From Enchytraeus crypticus (lineage: Eukaryota > Annelida > Clitellata > Enchytraeida > Enchytraeidae), in assembly GCA_905160935.1 (NCBI GenBank), contig CAJHZI010000431.1:2450001-2514000 (forward strand): 64,000 nt of DNA, read 5' to 3'. This document shows, in pieces, positions 53,521-64,000 of the stretch. How positions within the stretch are numbered: position 1 is the first letter of the stretch; the number at the start of each line of letters is the position of its first letter. The position numbers were made by a program, and so were the translations under genes. Under the pieces are notes generated by a model. It saw only the letters and a list, made by a program, of their open reading frames with translations. It did not search any database and had not been told where the DNA came from.

Positions 53521-53590
<70 letters not shown>
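53461..53590. repeat. (TA)n with an ATATATAAATTAAGATATAC repeat
   Basis: Two to three copies of a word near ATAAATTAAGATATACATAT precede a pure TA run. Confidence 0.9.
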
Positions 53591-53954
53591 TGTACATAAG
53601 ACTATTTTTCTTTTAATCACTCTCTTTTGACTGGTTAATGGATATTAGATTTTGCAGTGTTTTGGATTTTGGACCTTCTTAACCCATCATCTTGAATTTA
53701 GTGCTTGATGGTATCATTGACCACAATAATCGTTATTATATTTGTTTCAATATAATATTTAAACCTAGAATACACAGTAATTTTATATAGGCCTAGGCGC
53801 AATCTAGAACATAACCACACGATAGATTATATAAGCCTACTTGAAAAATTATCCGATAAATAGGGGGAAGATTTAGTCATGACTGATAGTCATCATGATT
53901 GCTAAGCTTCCTTCAAATAAAAAAATTTATAACTGTTATTTTATTTTTATTATT

Positions 53955-54243
53955 TACCGTGTTGCGTTCGGGTTGTTTGAAAAATTGACCAACCGGTGAC
54001 TGCACGTGTCATAGAAGGCGACTAAAGCACTAAGATCCCTATCAACGTCAGAAAGGGCATTCGGTTGGTGAGCTCCTAGGCTCCAGAAATTGCTACACAA
54101 ATTTAAACGAATGGAAAAGTCTCAAGTAGGGGATTGACTGGTGGTGTGGTGTAGGACAGAGAGGATTTGAGACAGTCTATATGTATCCCGACCCTGGTTA
54201 AACCGGGATTCAAGGGAAGATGATGATGATGATGATGATTTTA
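53955..54243 (+). repeat. SINE-like family Y, longest copy
   Basis: Begins GTTGCGTTCGGGTTGTTTG, resembling the start of family X. It continues with AGAAATTGCTACACAAATTT, GGTGTGGTGTAGGACAGAGA, CCCGACCCTGGTTAAACCGG and a (GATGAT)n tail. No protein coding. Confidence 0.75.
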
Positions 54244-54295
54244 TTTCTATTATAGTTCGTTTAATTTTTTACATATCTGCTGCACCATAATCATC

Positions 54296-54420
54296 AACTT
54301 ATTCTTCCCATAAATCCCAGTTTAACCAGGGTCAGGTAAGACACTAATAGACCATCTTCATTCCTCTCTGTCCCACACCATGCCATCTGTCAATCCACTA
54401 TTTTCATATTCATGTTTATT
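54296..54420 (-). repeat. SINE-like family Y, inverted partial copy
   Basis: The reverse complement contains CCTGGTTAAACTGGGATTTA and GGTGTGGGACAGAGAGG. It faces the copy at 53955-54243. Confidence 0.7.
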
Positions 54421-54784
54421 ACCGCATCACACATTAAATATTTCAATTCGTTTTAGAAAATTCTTTAGAAATTTCTGTAACCTCTAGTCAAATTCTCAAC
54501 TACTGATGGTTTCGATCTTAATGCTTTGTCGCTTTTTACGACAAGTGCAATCCTCGGTCGGTTTATTCTTCAGCCACCCGGCCACAACAGGGGTAATCTG
54601 CAGCACCAAACCGCATATCTTTCGTTTTGATATATGCCCCTACAGCGTGAATTATTCAATTATTTAGTAGAAAGACGAATAAAAAGACATACTTTTAATG
54701 GTGGGTCCTCTATGTCTTCCCCAGGTTCGACTAATATTTACTGGGCAAGGGCGTCACTCCCTGAGAAAACAATCCTGTCATAAG

Positions 54785-54935
54785 CAGAATCCCCAAGAAC
54801 AATGGTATATCAAAAGGAGTACTATGGATGATTTAAAGATCCGCTCGATGCGGACATGAAGAGGTAAACAGACGACAGAGATGAGTGGAGGCGTTATATA
54901 CTCTGCCAGTAGGCATGGCACTAAGAAAGAAAGAC
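54785..54935 (+). repeat. LINE-M 3' tail fragment
   Basis: CTATGGATGATTTAAAGATC, then GCGGACATGAAGAGG, then GAGTGGAGGCGTTATATAC and CTGCCAGTAGGCA match the end of the LINE-M copy at 44585-44690. Confidence 0.75.
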
Positions 54936-55299
54936 TTTTAATGGTTTCTAACAGAAGTGCCGAGCCCATTTTCATTAGGCCTATATTAACATCACTTACG
55001 ATCAACAAATAAACTTTCAACTTATTCCCATGGATTCTGGCAACTTGCAGAAAAGTTAAGTCAAGCAATTTAAAAATAAGTTTACTGCTCCATTAGCATG
55101 TCAGCGACGGAGGAGCATTGGGTTTGAACCCTGAACTTACTGATCAGCTGCGGTACAACCTATCATCAAGCCACCGACTCCCTCCCATGAGTTAACGTTA
55201 ACGGTATCAATTAATTTGCAGTTTATTATTATATTATTATATTAATATATTTGCAGTATATTAGTAATGAATACGCAAAACTGTTAAATAAAGTTAAGG

Positions 55300-55470
55300 A
55301 ATGAGCAATATAATAAACTAATGCATATTAATCTATTCTCGAATCTGGCATCCGATTTTAGGATATCCATATCAGTTGAAAGATTAGGGAGACACTGATT
55401 AGATCTAATCTTCTTAATGTATATTAAATCCAATAGAGAAGCTAAACACATACGTGATGTGAATTCCATA
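55300..55470 (-). pseudogene. Possible remnant of a gene B exon (exon 8/9-like)
   Basis: The minus-strand frame SRMCLASLLDLIYIKKIR, then STDMDILKSDARFENRLI resembles gene A exon 8 ([17 protein letters not shown]) and exon 9 ([18 protein letters not shown]) in order, without an intron between. Splice sites are unclear. It could be a real exon of the paralogue or a decayed one. The match is short and could be chance. Confidence 0.3.
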
Positions 55471-55739
55471 AATCAGAGCAGAATTTCCTCCATATATTGT
55501 ATTCAGTGAAAGGGATTTTAAAAACTCTAGTTAAACCGATATACAAGTAACTTGAGTGCGAAGTTTATCTTTGAAAATGAAAGATGGTAATACTCGACAT
55601 CAATAGCTTTTATCGCATAAAGCATAGGAAAATCGTAAGGTAAGAAAAATTAACCAGTGTTCACTTTGAACAATTAAAAATACATTGTTTCAGTAATCGT
55701 TTCGTTAGCTGGACTAGAATTATGGTTATAATACAAACA

Positions 55740-55830
55740 GTGATTTGTTGCAATGAGATCGGGACGTCGCTGACATCATCCTTTCATGAAGTAACAAACG
55801 GACGTTAAACCTTTATTATAATTAAATTGA
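55740..55830 (+). repeat. Family Z tail fragment
   Basis: GACGTCGCTGACATCATCC, then AACGGACGTTAAACCTTTAT, the shared 3' tail of family Z. Confidence 0.65.
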
Positions 55831-56089
55831 AACGGTTTCCAAAGTTTCCGTTTATAAAAAAAATGTATATTTGTAATCCCGTTTCATAAACGTATAAAAA
55901 GTTTAGATGATACAAAAAGTTAATTTTCGTAAAAGACGAGAGTACCAACATTTAATTATAAGCTGTGGATGGAAGTTTGCTTTATCTTTTAAGATAAAAT
56001 GGCAACAAGTTTAAATTCGAAACTAATGTGAGTCGTTTTAAATGTTAAGGTACTACAGAATAATACGCAGTAAGATCCAAACCTACTCC

Positions 56090-56280
56090 AGAAAGGGCAA
56101 AAAAAAGGTTGGTTAGCGCCCAGGCTTCAGAAATTGCTGCAAAAGTTTACGAAACGAATGGAAGAGCGTATAGAGGATTGGCGGATGATATGGCATGGGC
56201 TCGAGAGGAGTGAAGAAGGTCATTCATACCCCAACCCTAGTTACACAGCGATTTGAGATGCTGATGACGATGACTGAATC
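56090..56280 (+). repeat. SINE-like family Y copy
   Basis: AGAAATTGCTGCAAAAGTTT, then GGATTGGCGGATGATATGG and a GATGACGATGA tail. Confidence 0.65.
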
Positions 56281-56464
56281 ATACGCACCATATACAGCCA
56301 AAGTATCTTCGCTCATGTTCTACTACTTCCATTTTCCGTTGTACGTTAAAAACACATCTCCTCCCATCATAGACCCTTTTCATCTTGCCTGACTGTTTTT
56401 TGATCATCGGACCGGCACCGTTTAGGATCCTTTTCTTTCTATTCAACACAAGTTTTTTCAGATC

Positions 56465-56590
56465 GTTTGGGTAAACCGATTTGTAGTGACATGTGATACG
56501 GGGCGTGCCTGACATCATCCGTGTATGCGGAAACGGACGTTAAACCTTTACTATTATACCTTTACTATTAAACCTTTACTATTAAGTATG
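56465..56590 (+). repeat. Family Z tail fragment
   Basis: CCTGACATCATCCGTGTATG, then GGAAACGGACGTTAAACC and three near-copies of CCTTTACTATTA. Confidence 0.7.
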
Positions 56591-57377
56591 CATTGGTTGT
56601 ATTTAGGATTATGAGAAAGATGATAATGTTACTAATCAGAAGCAGCAATTATTGTAACATCGATTTTCAAGCATGATGAAATAATGACAATTTTCCTTTA
56701 TTGTTAGGCCCAAGCAAGCTTTAAGCGAATATATGTAATCAGTTACAAGGTTGCCGTCATGCTATAACAAAGCAAAAGCGTGTCCCATTAGACTGCGTTA
56801 ATTAAATATAGAATATTGAAGTAAGCCTATTTGGATAAATATATGAATCCTTAAGTACATGAAGATTTACAATTAATCGAAACAGTAAATAGAGAGTAAT
56901 GTAAATACGGCATTCACTTTTAATTTTTCAATCTGACGACTCATTTTTTACTGTAAACAATACAAATCTAACAAAATTATAACAGAGAAGATGCATGTAT
57001 TTGAGAGCAGCAAAGAGAAAATTGTGCTGTTCAAGGATAAAAGCGAACAATATTTAATTCTCACATTCTAAACCGCAAATCTTGTAGTCCATAAGGTCAG
57101 AATGCTCCCTTGCAAAACTCAGCTGTAATTTCAGTAATTCTTTTAGTACAAAGTCCAAGACACTTCTTCCATCTGATTTAGATTTATGTTACCGGGTCTC
57201 ACGCTATGCTACATATACGGAATTGTTGCTGTAACAGACTCAAGCCCGCCTGAGTAGTTGATTCGGTGATATTCTTTCAATTCGATATCACTGTAACATT
57301 TAAGCAGAATACATATTTCCATTATATACTGTGTAATATCTATCAATATATACACATATATTTACATATATACAGAA

Positions 57378-57378
<1 letters not shown>

Positions 57379-57426
<48 letters not shown>
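57379..57426. repeat. (TA)n microsatellite
   Basis: TA run directly before the family X copy. Confidence 0.95.
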
Positions 57427-57427
<1 letters not shown>

Positions 57428-57430
<3 letters not shown>

Positions 57431-57750
57431 CCCCGTGTTGTGCTCGGGTGTGGTTGGACCAACTCAGAATAGGGCAACCGCAAACAATCTGTCGCGAGTG
57501 CATAAGAGGCACCTAAAGGCAGGAGCTGAGGATGGCACCCACCTCAACATGAAATATTTTCCCCCAGGATCAAATGCGTGAAACCACCTCAGAAGCCATA
57601 CTTTTCCAAGCTATAAGCTACGTAAGGTATGAAAAAGGCATAGACTTTGTGAAGGGATTAACTTGTTGATCTAAGGAGTGCTCTTTTGGAGCGAATAAAC
57701 AGACTTTGAGTATGAATATGTACCTAGAACCTGCCACTTGGCAGTGCACT
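57428..57750 (+). repeat. SINE-like family X, fullest copy
   Basis: Starts TTCCCCGTGTTGTGCTCGGG and ends TGGCAGTGCACTGAAAAAG. The inverted full-length relative is at 63335-63715, and 3' halves lie elsewhere. No pol III boxes were found with confidence, so it may be a non-autonomous element of another type. Confidence 0.75.
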
Positions 57751-57788
57751 GAAAAAGAAGATACATATAATATTATAGAAACTGTGTG

Positions 57789-57792
<4 letters not shown>

Positions 57793-57850
<58 letters not shown>

Positions 57851-57876
57851 TATATATATATACATGTATATATATG

Positions 57877-57921
<45 letters not shown>
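57793..57921. repeat. (TA)n microsatellite
   Basis: TA runs with a few CA and GT steps. The apparent frames on both strands are repeat translations. Confidence 0.95.
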
Positions 57922-57929
<8 letters not shown>

Positions 57930-57949
57930 TATCAGTTTCTAGCGTTTTG

Positions 57950-59060
57950 AACAGAACATAGCACGGAAATATTCCTCCATTTGCTTCTATCATTAGCAAC
58001 TCTCACAACTTCTTCCGTGAAATGTGTAATGTTTTCAAATCTCTGTTAATCGGGCCAAGTGCTTCTAGAGCTTCCTCTTGTCATCTTTCTGTGGTCTGGT
58101 CTCCATTTAATTGCAGTCTTTGTATGTCTATCGTTATGCATTCTTAATAAGAGACCCTAGAACCTCAACCTTCTTTTAAGAAACTATCTCTGCTAGTTTT
58201 CTTTGTCCAAACCTTTCGAATACTGTTTAATTTTTGATTTGGTACCAGTAATTAATATTTATGATTCTTCTAAGACATCTAAGTAGCAAACAGTTTAGTC
58301 TGTACTTTATTTTACTAGTACTTTCCCTCGTTTCATACGCATACATCAAAACTGGCAGAACGTTGGTTTAATATATATATTCCATTCTTTATACCCATAT
58401 CAATTTTTTACCCTTCCAAATATGTTTCAGTTTTTGAAAGACGTCATATGCTTTACCAATTCTGCACACCACATCTCTTTCACTTGATCAATTTTGTGAT
58501 ACTTAGATACTTGAACTTTTTAACTATTTCAACCTCACTATGGTTAACGTTGATATTAATTATGTCCGAAGTAGTAGTTGCAAGGATTTTTGTTTCTTCA
58601 GAGCTAATTGTTAATCAAACTTTTGCAGCATTTTCTTCTAGAGCTTATGTCGTTTCTTGTAGTTGAAAAATATTGTCTGCTAGTATATTTCTTGTAACTG
58701 ATAAGTATTGTCCGCTGTATCATCTGCAAAATCAAGATCAGTTAATTTTCTATGACTCAAATTTTCTATTCTTTTTCATCAAAAGACTTTCTCGATACGA
58801 AATCAGTAACTAGTAGACAAAATTAAAATCCAATAAAATACATCATTGCCTGCCTACTATCACAACATTTTAAGATTCAGTGACCCCTCTTTGTATTGTT
58901 TGTGTTTGAATATTGCACGACGAATTTCCATATAACTGCTTAAACAGATTCATGAATTTCTCAGGAATTACAAAACTTATTATTATTTTCCATAAAGTAT
59001 CCCTATGTATACTGTCAAATGCTTTCAAGAAGTCAATGGAATGTATGCAGATATATTGTT
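57950..59060 (-). pseudogene. LINE-C fragment (RTE-like reverse transcriptase)
   Basis: The minus strand gives SIDFLKAFDSIHRDTLWK (RT motif A), IPEKFMNLFKQLYGNSSC and, further on, a DLDFADDTAD box. The 3' end has a degenerate KHLARLTEI-type C-terminal tail. Many stops and frameshifts. Distinct from LINE-A, B and M in its motif text. Confidence 0.7.
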
Positions 59061-59084
59061 GGAATTCTATGCTCTGTTGAATAT

Positions 59085-59164
59085 ATATAAATAGATATAT
59101 AAATATATATATATATATTTATATATATTTATATATATATACAAATATTAAATTTATATATACA

Positions 59165-59202
<38 letters not shown>

Positions 59203-59220
59203 TTACATGAATATATATAC
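59085..59220. repeat. (TA)n-rich microsatellite
   Basis: TATATATTTATA words and TA runs. Confidence 0.9.
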
Positions 59221-59524
59221 TGTTAATAAATATCTCATAGTAATTCACAAATTCACAATATCTCATAGTATTTTCGGCAGATTTCAAAAAGCAAAAGTAA
59301 AAGGAAGTTTAAGTGTAATAAGTGAATCTTTCATACCTTTCACTTTCATATTTTCAATAATATGATAATAGTTAATCATTTACAAGTCGGCTACAAATGA
59401 AAATACTGTGAACAATCGGTCTAACTTATCTGGTTGGCCCTACATTTTATTTGAACTTTTCAAGGATATTTTGCGAAAATATAAAATAAACTAAAACATA
59501 AAATATTGTAAACGACAACTAAGC

Positions 59525-59665
59525 ACTGAAATCTAACAAACGAAAGAAATGGCATTCGGTTGGCGAGAGCCTATACTCCAGAAATTGCAACAAAATTTTC
59601 TCATCCCGAACCTAGTTAAACAGAGATTCAAGGGAAGATGATGGCGATGATGATTTTGCGAAAGT
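59525..59665 (+). repeat. SINE-like family Y copy
   Basis: GGCATTCGGTTGGCGAGAGC, then CCAGAAATTGCAACAAAATT, then AACCTAGTTAAACAGAG and a GATGGCGATGATGA tail. Confidence 0.65.
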
Positions 59666-59785
59666 GTGACTATGATTAGTTTAACATTGAGAACAGATTC
59701 ATGTATCAAAGCAAAACATCACACAGGCCTAAGCTTTCAATTAACGATATTTGCTAATATTTTCCATATTAAGAGTTACAATTAC

Positions 59786-60912
59786 CTGAAGATTAGCAAT
59801 TTTGATCACACAAGCTCCGTCACAACAGCCGATCAATAGTCTATCACTATCAACGGCGCATGATCTCGTTGCTTTTAGGGACAGAAGTTTTTCATTAAGC
59901 GGTATTTCAGACAAATTTCTCTGTCTAACAGACAACCTTTCACTTGTCACAATTATGTAAGATTCGTTGCCTGGCAGTACAGTTACGTGAACTTCTGCAC
60001 TTCTGCTCTTGTACAGCCTTACTTTGATCGCCGTATTAGGCTGACTTTTATCGATGATACACAGCCCATATTGATCAGTTTTCATTGATTGATCAGTTTT
60101 CGTTGATTGATAAGTTTTGTAGCTTAACAAATAGCATTGCTCAGCCAATGGTGCAGCTTGCAGAAGTATTCCGTATTTCAAAGATAGATCTTTAACGTCT
60201 TGAAGTTTCACCTCTGAATTATAAAAATGTATCTTACTGATAAATGTTCTAAAGTTTGTTGAAGTTATTAACAAATCCCCGCTGAGCGCTGTTGAGAGAA
60301 ACTTTGATTTAGATTTCAGTGTGTCTATACTTATAATCACTTTGTTTTCATTAATTGTGAACACATGTCTTTGGTCGATCTCGGACACATATAACAAACG
60401 ATGATCATTAGATGTTGTCATGTCTCCGGGGCTCTCTAATGTTGGTATTGTGATATCATTGTCTTCATCTCGATCATAAACTCCGTCTGATTTGAAGCAG
60501 ATTAGTTTATTGTCACATTTACAAAGTACGTAAAGTTTTCCAAGAAAATAAGCGACTCCAACAACATGTTTCTCTTTAGCCGATTTAAGATCCAGCCACG
60601 CAATCAACTCTTCACTGTTAATTCTTTTATATGTACCGCCACAATCTTCTTGTTCTCCAAGTACCGTGACGTCATTTGACTGTTTCATATCGTGGGACTT
60701 ATCGTCTTCAGACAACCTTGCCCCGCTGTAGTTGGAGTTACAGTCTACGTCATTTTTTTCATTGGTCACCGAACTCGTTTGTGATTCCTTAACACCAGCT
60801 TTTGTAATATGACCTCCTAGATCAAAGTTCTCCGCTTTCGCCGCATCCTCCGAAGTTATCCAATTGCATTTGCAATAGAATATATATTTACATCTTTGTT
60901 TGATCGAACCCT
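59786..60912 (-). CDS. Receptor gene B: cytoplasmic propeller-like exon
   Basis: 376 codons, acceptor TTGTTTTAG, donor GTAATT, phase 1 to 0, the same phases as gene A exon 6. The juxtamembrane part KGSIKQRCKYIFYCKC is basic. The propeller-like part reads VVGVAYFLGKLYVLCK, PGDMTTSNDHRLLYVSE, ALSGDLLITS and [16 protein letters not shown], aligning with gene A over its full length. A short internal duplication adds STKTDQSMKTDQ. The downstream exons that should follow (helical region, tail) were not found with confidence between 53 and 59.7 kb, so gene B may be C-terminally reduced or its exons diverged. Confidence 0.85.
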
Positions 60913-61257
60913 CTAAAACAAGATAAAAAACAATTTTATAATATCAGTAAAAACATACCTGCACATGAACAAGGTTATTGTTACAGTATCTTGCTATCTA
61001 GTGATAGATTATTACTGTATTCTAAGCAAGTTATGTTTACTCATTTTATTTACGCATTACACCAATCGTTCAGGTGTTCTACTATGTAGCAAGTCCAACG
61101 CACATATTCTTAATCAATATCTTTTTCACCTCCTTAATAGCACTCATTGAATCAATAGTACTTGATCCAAACAAAAATAATATGCCTTTATAAATCTAGC
61201 CTTAGCCTATAACATGTGACTTTATATAAAATAGTCATACATAGGCGTCTCTGTAGG

Positions 61258-61583
61258 GTATATATATATTACAGTATATTTACTGTATATTAATATATAT
61301 AATATGATATATATATATATATATATATACATGGGCCTATATATAATTCGTATACACAGTATATGTATATATACAGTATATATATATATATATATATATA
61401 CAATTATACATATATTTATTTACAAAATATATATGCATGCATATATATGCATGTATATATACGTATGTATGTATGTATATATATACATATATATATATAT
61501 AAATATATATATAATATGATATATATATATATATATACATGGGCCTATATATAATTCGTATACACAGTATATGTATATATACA

Positions 61584-61630
<47 letters not shown>

Positions 61631-61712
61631 TATACATATATTTATTTACAAAATATATATGCATGCATATATATGCATGTATATATACGTATGTATGTAT
61701 GTATATATATAC

Positions 61713-61803
<91 letters not shown>
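61258..61803. repeat. TA-rich block with a tandem duplication of about 220 bp
   Basis: Two copies of a segment containing CATGGGCCTATATATAATTC, then CAATTATACATATATTTATT, then ATGCATGCATATATATGCAT (first near 61331, second near 61549), embedded in TA runs. Several overlapping Tyr/Ile frames are artefacts. It lies in the intron between the gene B TM and propeller exons. Confidence 0.95.
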
Positions 61804-61808
<5 letters not shown>

Positions 61809-62044
61809 TGGTAAGTTATCAGCGTTCTTTTGAAACTACCCTCTTAATGTGTAAATACTGCATGGCGACAGAAATTGCCGAATAAATTCACAAGCAGATC
61901 TGTTACTGTGCCAATTGTTAAATAATGAGATTAAACTTTTCAGAGTTACGTCAAATTTGTCTTTCTACTATTTCTAAACATTTTGTGCACCTTTATTTGA
62001 TGGTTCCGAAGTTATATGAAATTAAATTTGTAATATAGGGGCCT

Positions 62045-62046
<2 letters not shown>

Positions 62047-62107
<61 letters not shown>

Positions 62108-62130
62108 ACGTATTATATAAATATATATAT
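62047..62130. repeat. (TA)n microsatellite
   Basis: TA run just downstream of the gene B TM exon. Confidence 0.95.
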
Positions 62131-62146
62131 AGTCTAAGCTACTTAC

Positions 62147-62227
62147 TTTGCCACCATACGAAGATGACTATGATGATTATAATACAAGGAATTAGTATGA
62201 CCAGTAAAACCGGAGAGAGGCCCCTAT
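62147..62227 (-). CDS. Receptor gene B: transmembrane exon
   Basis: 27 codons, acceptor TTGAACAG, donor GTAAGT, phase 1 to 1. DRGLSPVLLVILIPCIII continues IIVIFVWWQ: one hydrophobic helix. It joins in frame with the exons on both sides (63789 and 60912), giving the same order as gene A. Confidence 0.8.
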
Positions 62228-62429
62228 CTGTTCAAATCATAAAATGAATCATATCAGTTAGAATTTAGTTTAAACTAATATCAATGTAACCCTGCAGCTA
62301 ATGTTCAATCAAGAATCATACTTTACCGCAATGTCCTACTTACTGTTCAATTGTCTTCAGTTGAGCAATTAGATATAACATAGTCATTGCTTAGTCCTAA
62401 CAGAGTTAATATGATTTAATTTTGCAGCA

Positions 62430-62550
62430 GGCCTACATGTCGGTTGGTCGAGTGATTAGCATGGTCACCTGGTAAAGCATGAGACATCAGTTAGAATTGC
62501 TGCAACATCGTCAATCCCCTTGTGATGTGGAAAGAGACGTTAAACTCTGA
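62430..62550 (+). repeat. Family Z SINE copy with tRNA-like head
   Basis: GTTGGTCGAGTGATTAGCAT (A-box-like), then GTCAATCCCCTTGTGATGTG and GGAAAGAGACGTTAAACTC. Diverged, in a gene B intron. Confidence 0.5.
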
Positions 62551-62559
62551 GTTAAAACT

Positions 62560-63320
62560 TGTCTTTATATACAAATTGAGGGTTTTACAGCTCCTGAGAC
62601 TAAGCGACTCAATGCCGATTTCTCACATTTGATGATTTTCAATTTAGTTTTAATTATCACTAAATTATATTGCACTACTTATGCATCATATATTCACTAT
62701 AGTCAAGATTACTAGATGTGTAGATAGCTATCATTGTAACAGCAAAGACATAGTAGCTATTATTTTAGCAGTTAAGACACCCACACTCGTATAATTTGCA
62801 GTAAAATTCAATCATGGAGGAAATAGATGCGCCCAGAAGGCACACTAAAATCAACCACACTCATACAGTTTACTTTAGATTTGTAGAAATTTTAATTAAC
62901 CATCTACTAGTAGAAGACATTCCACAAGGGTTCAGTAGAGTAAAACTTAATTGATATCTGATTTACTTTAAAATCCCTAGCATTGGATTTGAATGAAAAC
63001 GTATAAACAATGAAGTATGGCCTGCTCAGAAGCTATGGTGAATTTTTCTCTTAGTTAATCCATTGGGTTACATAAAAAGAGTTCATATGCATTATGTTGA
63101 AAAGCATTACTTACGTGACCTCATAACAGTGTATGTGCTCGACTAAATCAAGATCCAATATTTTGGAACAAAATTTCTGGGAACGTACACGTAACTATAT
63201 GTATAATAATTAAACAGGCCACTTTAAATTACACAATGCATGTACAGTATATTACGATTATAGAAGTACAGACACTTGGACAATCAGCAGAAAAAGTCTC
63301 AGCTTAACTTTTTACCGACT
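62560..63320. other. Gene B intron, no feature seen
   Basis: AT-rich, no coding signal or recognised repeat. Confidence 0.4.
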
Positions 63321-63334
63321 CGTCAATATATATT

Positions 63335-63715
63335 TTTCTTCTTCAGTGCACTGGCAAGTGGCAGGTTCAAGGAATATATTCATACTCAAAGTCTGTTTCT
63401 CTCTCCATAAGAGCACTCCTTAGATCAATAAATTAATCCCTTCACAAAGTCAATGCTTTATCAATACCTTATTTAGTCCTTAACTTGGGAAAAGTATGGC
63501 ATCTGAGGTGGTTTCCCATTTCCTTCCTCAGTTAGATGGATTAATTATCATTTAATCCCGGGGGATATATTTCATGGTGAGGTGGGTCCCCTCTTGCCAT
63601 CCTCAGCTTCTGCCTTTAGTCGCCACTTCCGATCACGTAGCAGATTGTTTGCGGTTGCCCTATTCTGCAGTGGTCCAACCACACCCGAGCTCAACACGGG
63701 GATAACACAACATTT
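63335..63715 (-). repeat. SINE-like family X, inverted full copy
   Basis: Reverse complement of the 57428-57750 type (CAGTGCACTGGCAAGTGGCA at its 3' end, CACCCGAGCTCAACACGGGG at its 5' end). Located in a gene B intron next to the Ig-like exon. Confidence 0.75.
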
Positions 63716-63788
63716 TATCTTAACACTTAATATTACGAAGGTTTTGTCAATATCAAATAGTGAGAAAAATACAGGTTAAATCCCAAAC

Positions 63789-64000
63789 CTCTGTCAGTGG
63801 CATATGTAGTCGAAATAACTACCAACGTCTCTTGGCAAAATGTTTCCAGCAAAGGACAATAGGCTGTGCAATTAACCTCTTCAGATTTATTTGTCTCAGA
63901 GATTTGAAGTTCATTGTTCTGAGATATTACACGACCAGCAATATCTCTCCAAATAAAAGTACAATTACTTTCTTCATTCAAACATTTTATATTAGATGAG
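63789..64000 (-). CDS. Receptor gene B: Ig-like exon (partial, runs off window)
   Basis: Minus-strand frame open from the window edge: SSNIKCLNEESNCTFIW, then VISQNNELQISETNKSEE, then VNCTAYCPLLETFCQE and LVVISTTYATDR. The donor GTTTGG at 63788 leaves phase 1, as in gene A exon 4, with which it shares the CLNE-x-C-F-x-W, VxCTxxCPL and LVVI blocks. Upstream exons lie beyond 64000. Confidence 0.85.

Noticed and set aside
56279-56518. 79-codon minus-strand basic frame as last exon of gene B
   Set aside because: It overlaps family Y and family Z repeat text and does not resemble the gene A tail.
61304-61814. Tyr/Ile-repeat open frames on both strands (also at 228, 2895, 28891, 57266 and 57706)
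   Set aside because: Pure translations of (TA)n microsatellites.

Overview
The window looks like animal nuclear DNA, probably from a marine invertebrate deuterostome such as an echinoderm. The evidence is intron-rich genes with GT/AG splice sites, very abundant (TA)n and (CT)n microsatellites, many non-LTR retrotransposon and SINE fragments, frequent TAGGCCTA-like words, and a receptor-like gene family with an NHL-like propeller domain of the kind I associate with echinoderms. The phylum is an inference.

Left part (1-3.4 kb): microsatellite, dispersed repeats, the 5' part of an LTR-retrotransposon-like fossil with a GC-rich minisatellite (1.74-2.26 kb), and a SINE-like fragment.

3.4-21.8 kb is a nested insertion. 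A CR1/L2-like LINE on the minus strand (5' end near 21.8 kb, 3' end near 3.4 kb) is split inside its second ORF by a near-complete Polinton/Maverick at 3772-17540. The Polinton has 481-bp terminal inverted repeats and an exact 6-bp target duplication, ATCCAA. It carries recognisable remnants of protein-primed DNA polymerase B, integrase, packaging ATPase, adenain-like protease, major and minor capsid proteins, a phospholipase-A2-like protein, a virion-core-like small protein, a fibre-like repeat protein, an OB-fold-like protein and several small proteins. It is a fossil with roughly five breaks in all. The LINE itself is broken by frameshifts and tandem duplications.

21.9-29.7 kb holds no host gene that I can support. 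It contains foldback/MITE-like elements, SINE-like pieces, a LINE fragment and long (TA)n tracts.

29.7-52.7 kb (minus strand) holds one host gene that I assembled from splice sites: eleven exons whose phases all agree, encoding about 1356 residues. In order these are a signal peptide, an Ig V-type domain, two further Cys-rich Ig-like segments, one transmembrane helix, a cytoplasmic propeller-like domain, a helical region on small exons, and a long Ser/Asn-rich tail with one ITIM-like Tyr motif. Its introns carry a LINE nest with a solo LTR, and other fragments.

53-64 kb: repeats, then a second minus-strand paralogue of the same receptor (Ig-like exon at the window edge, transmembrane exon at 62.2 kb, propeller exon at 59.8-60.9 kb). 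It runs off the right end of the window. The tandem pair is the main host content and suggests a locally duplicated immune-type receptor family; that function is inferred from architecture only.
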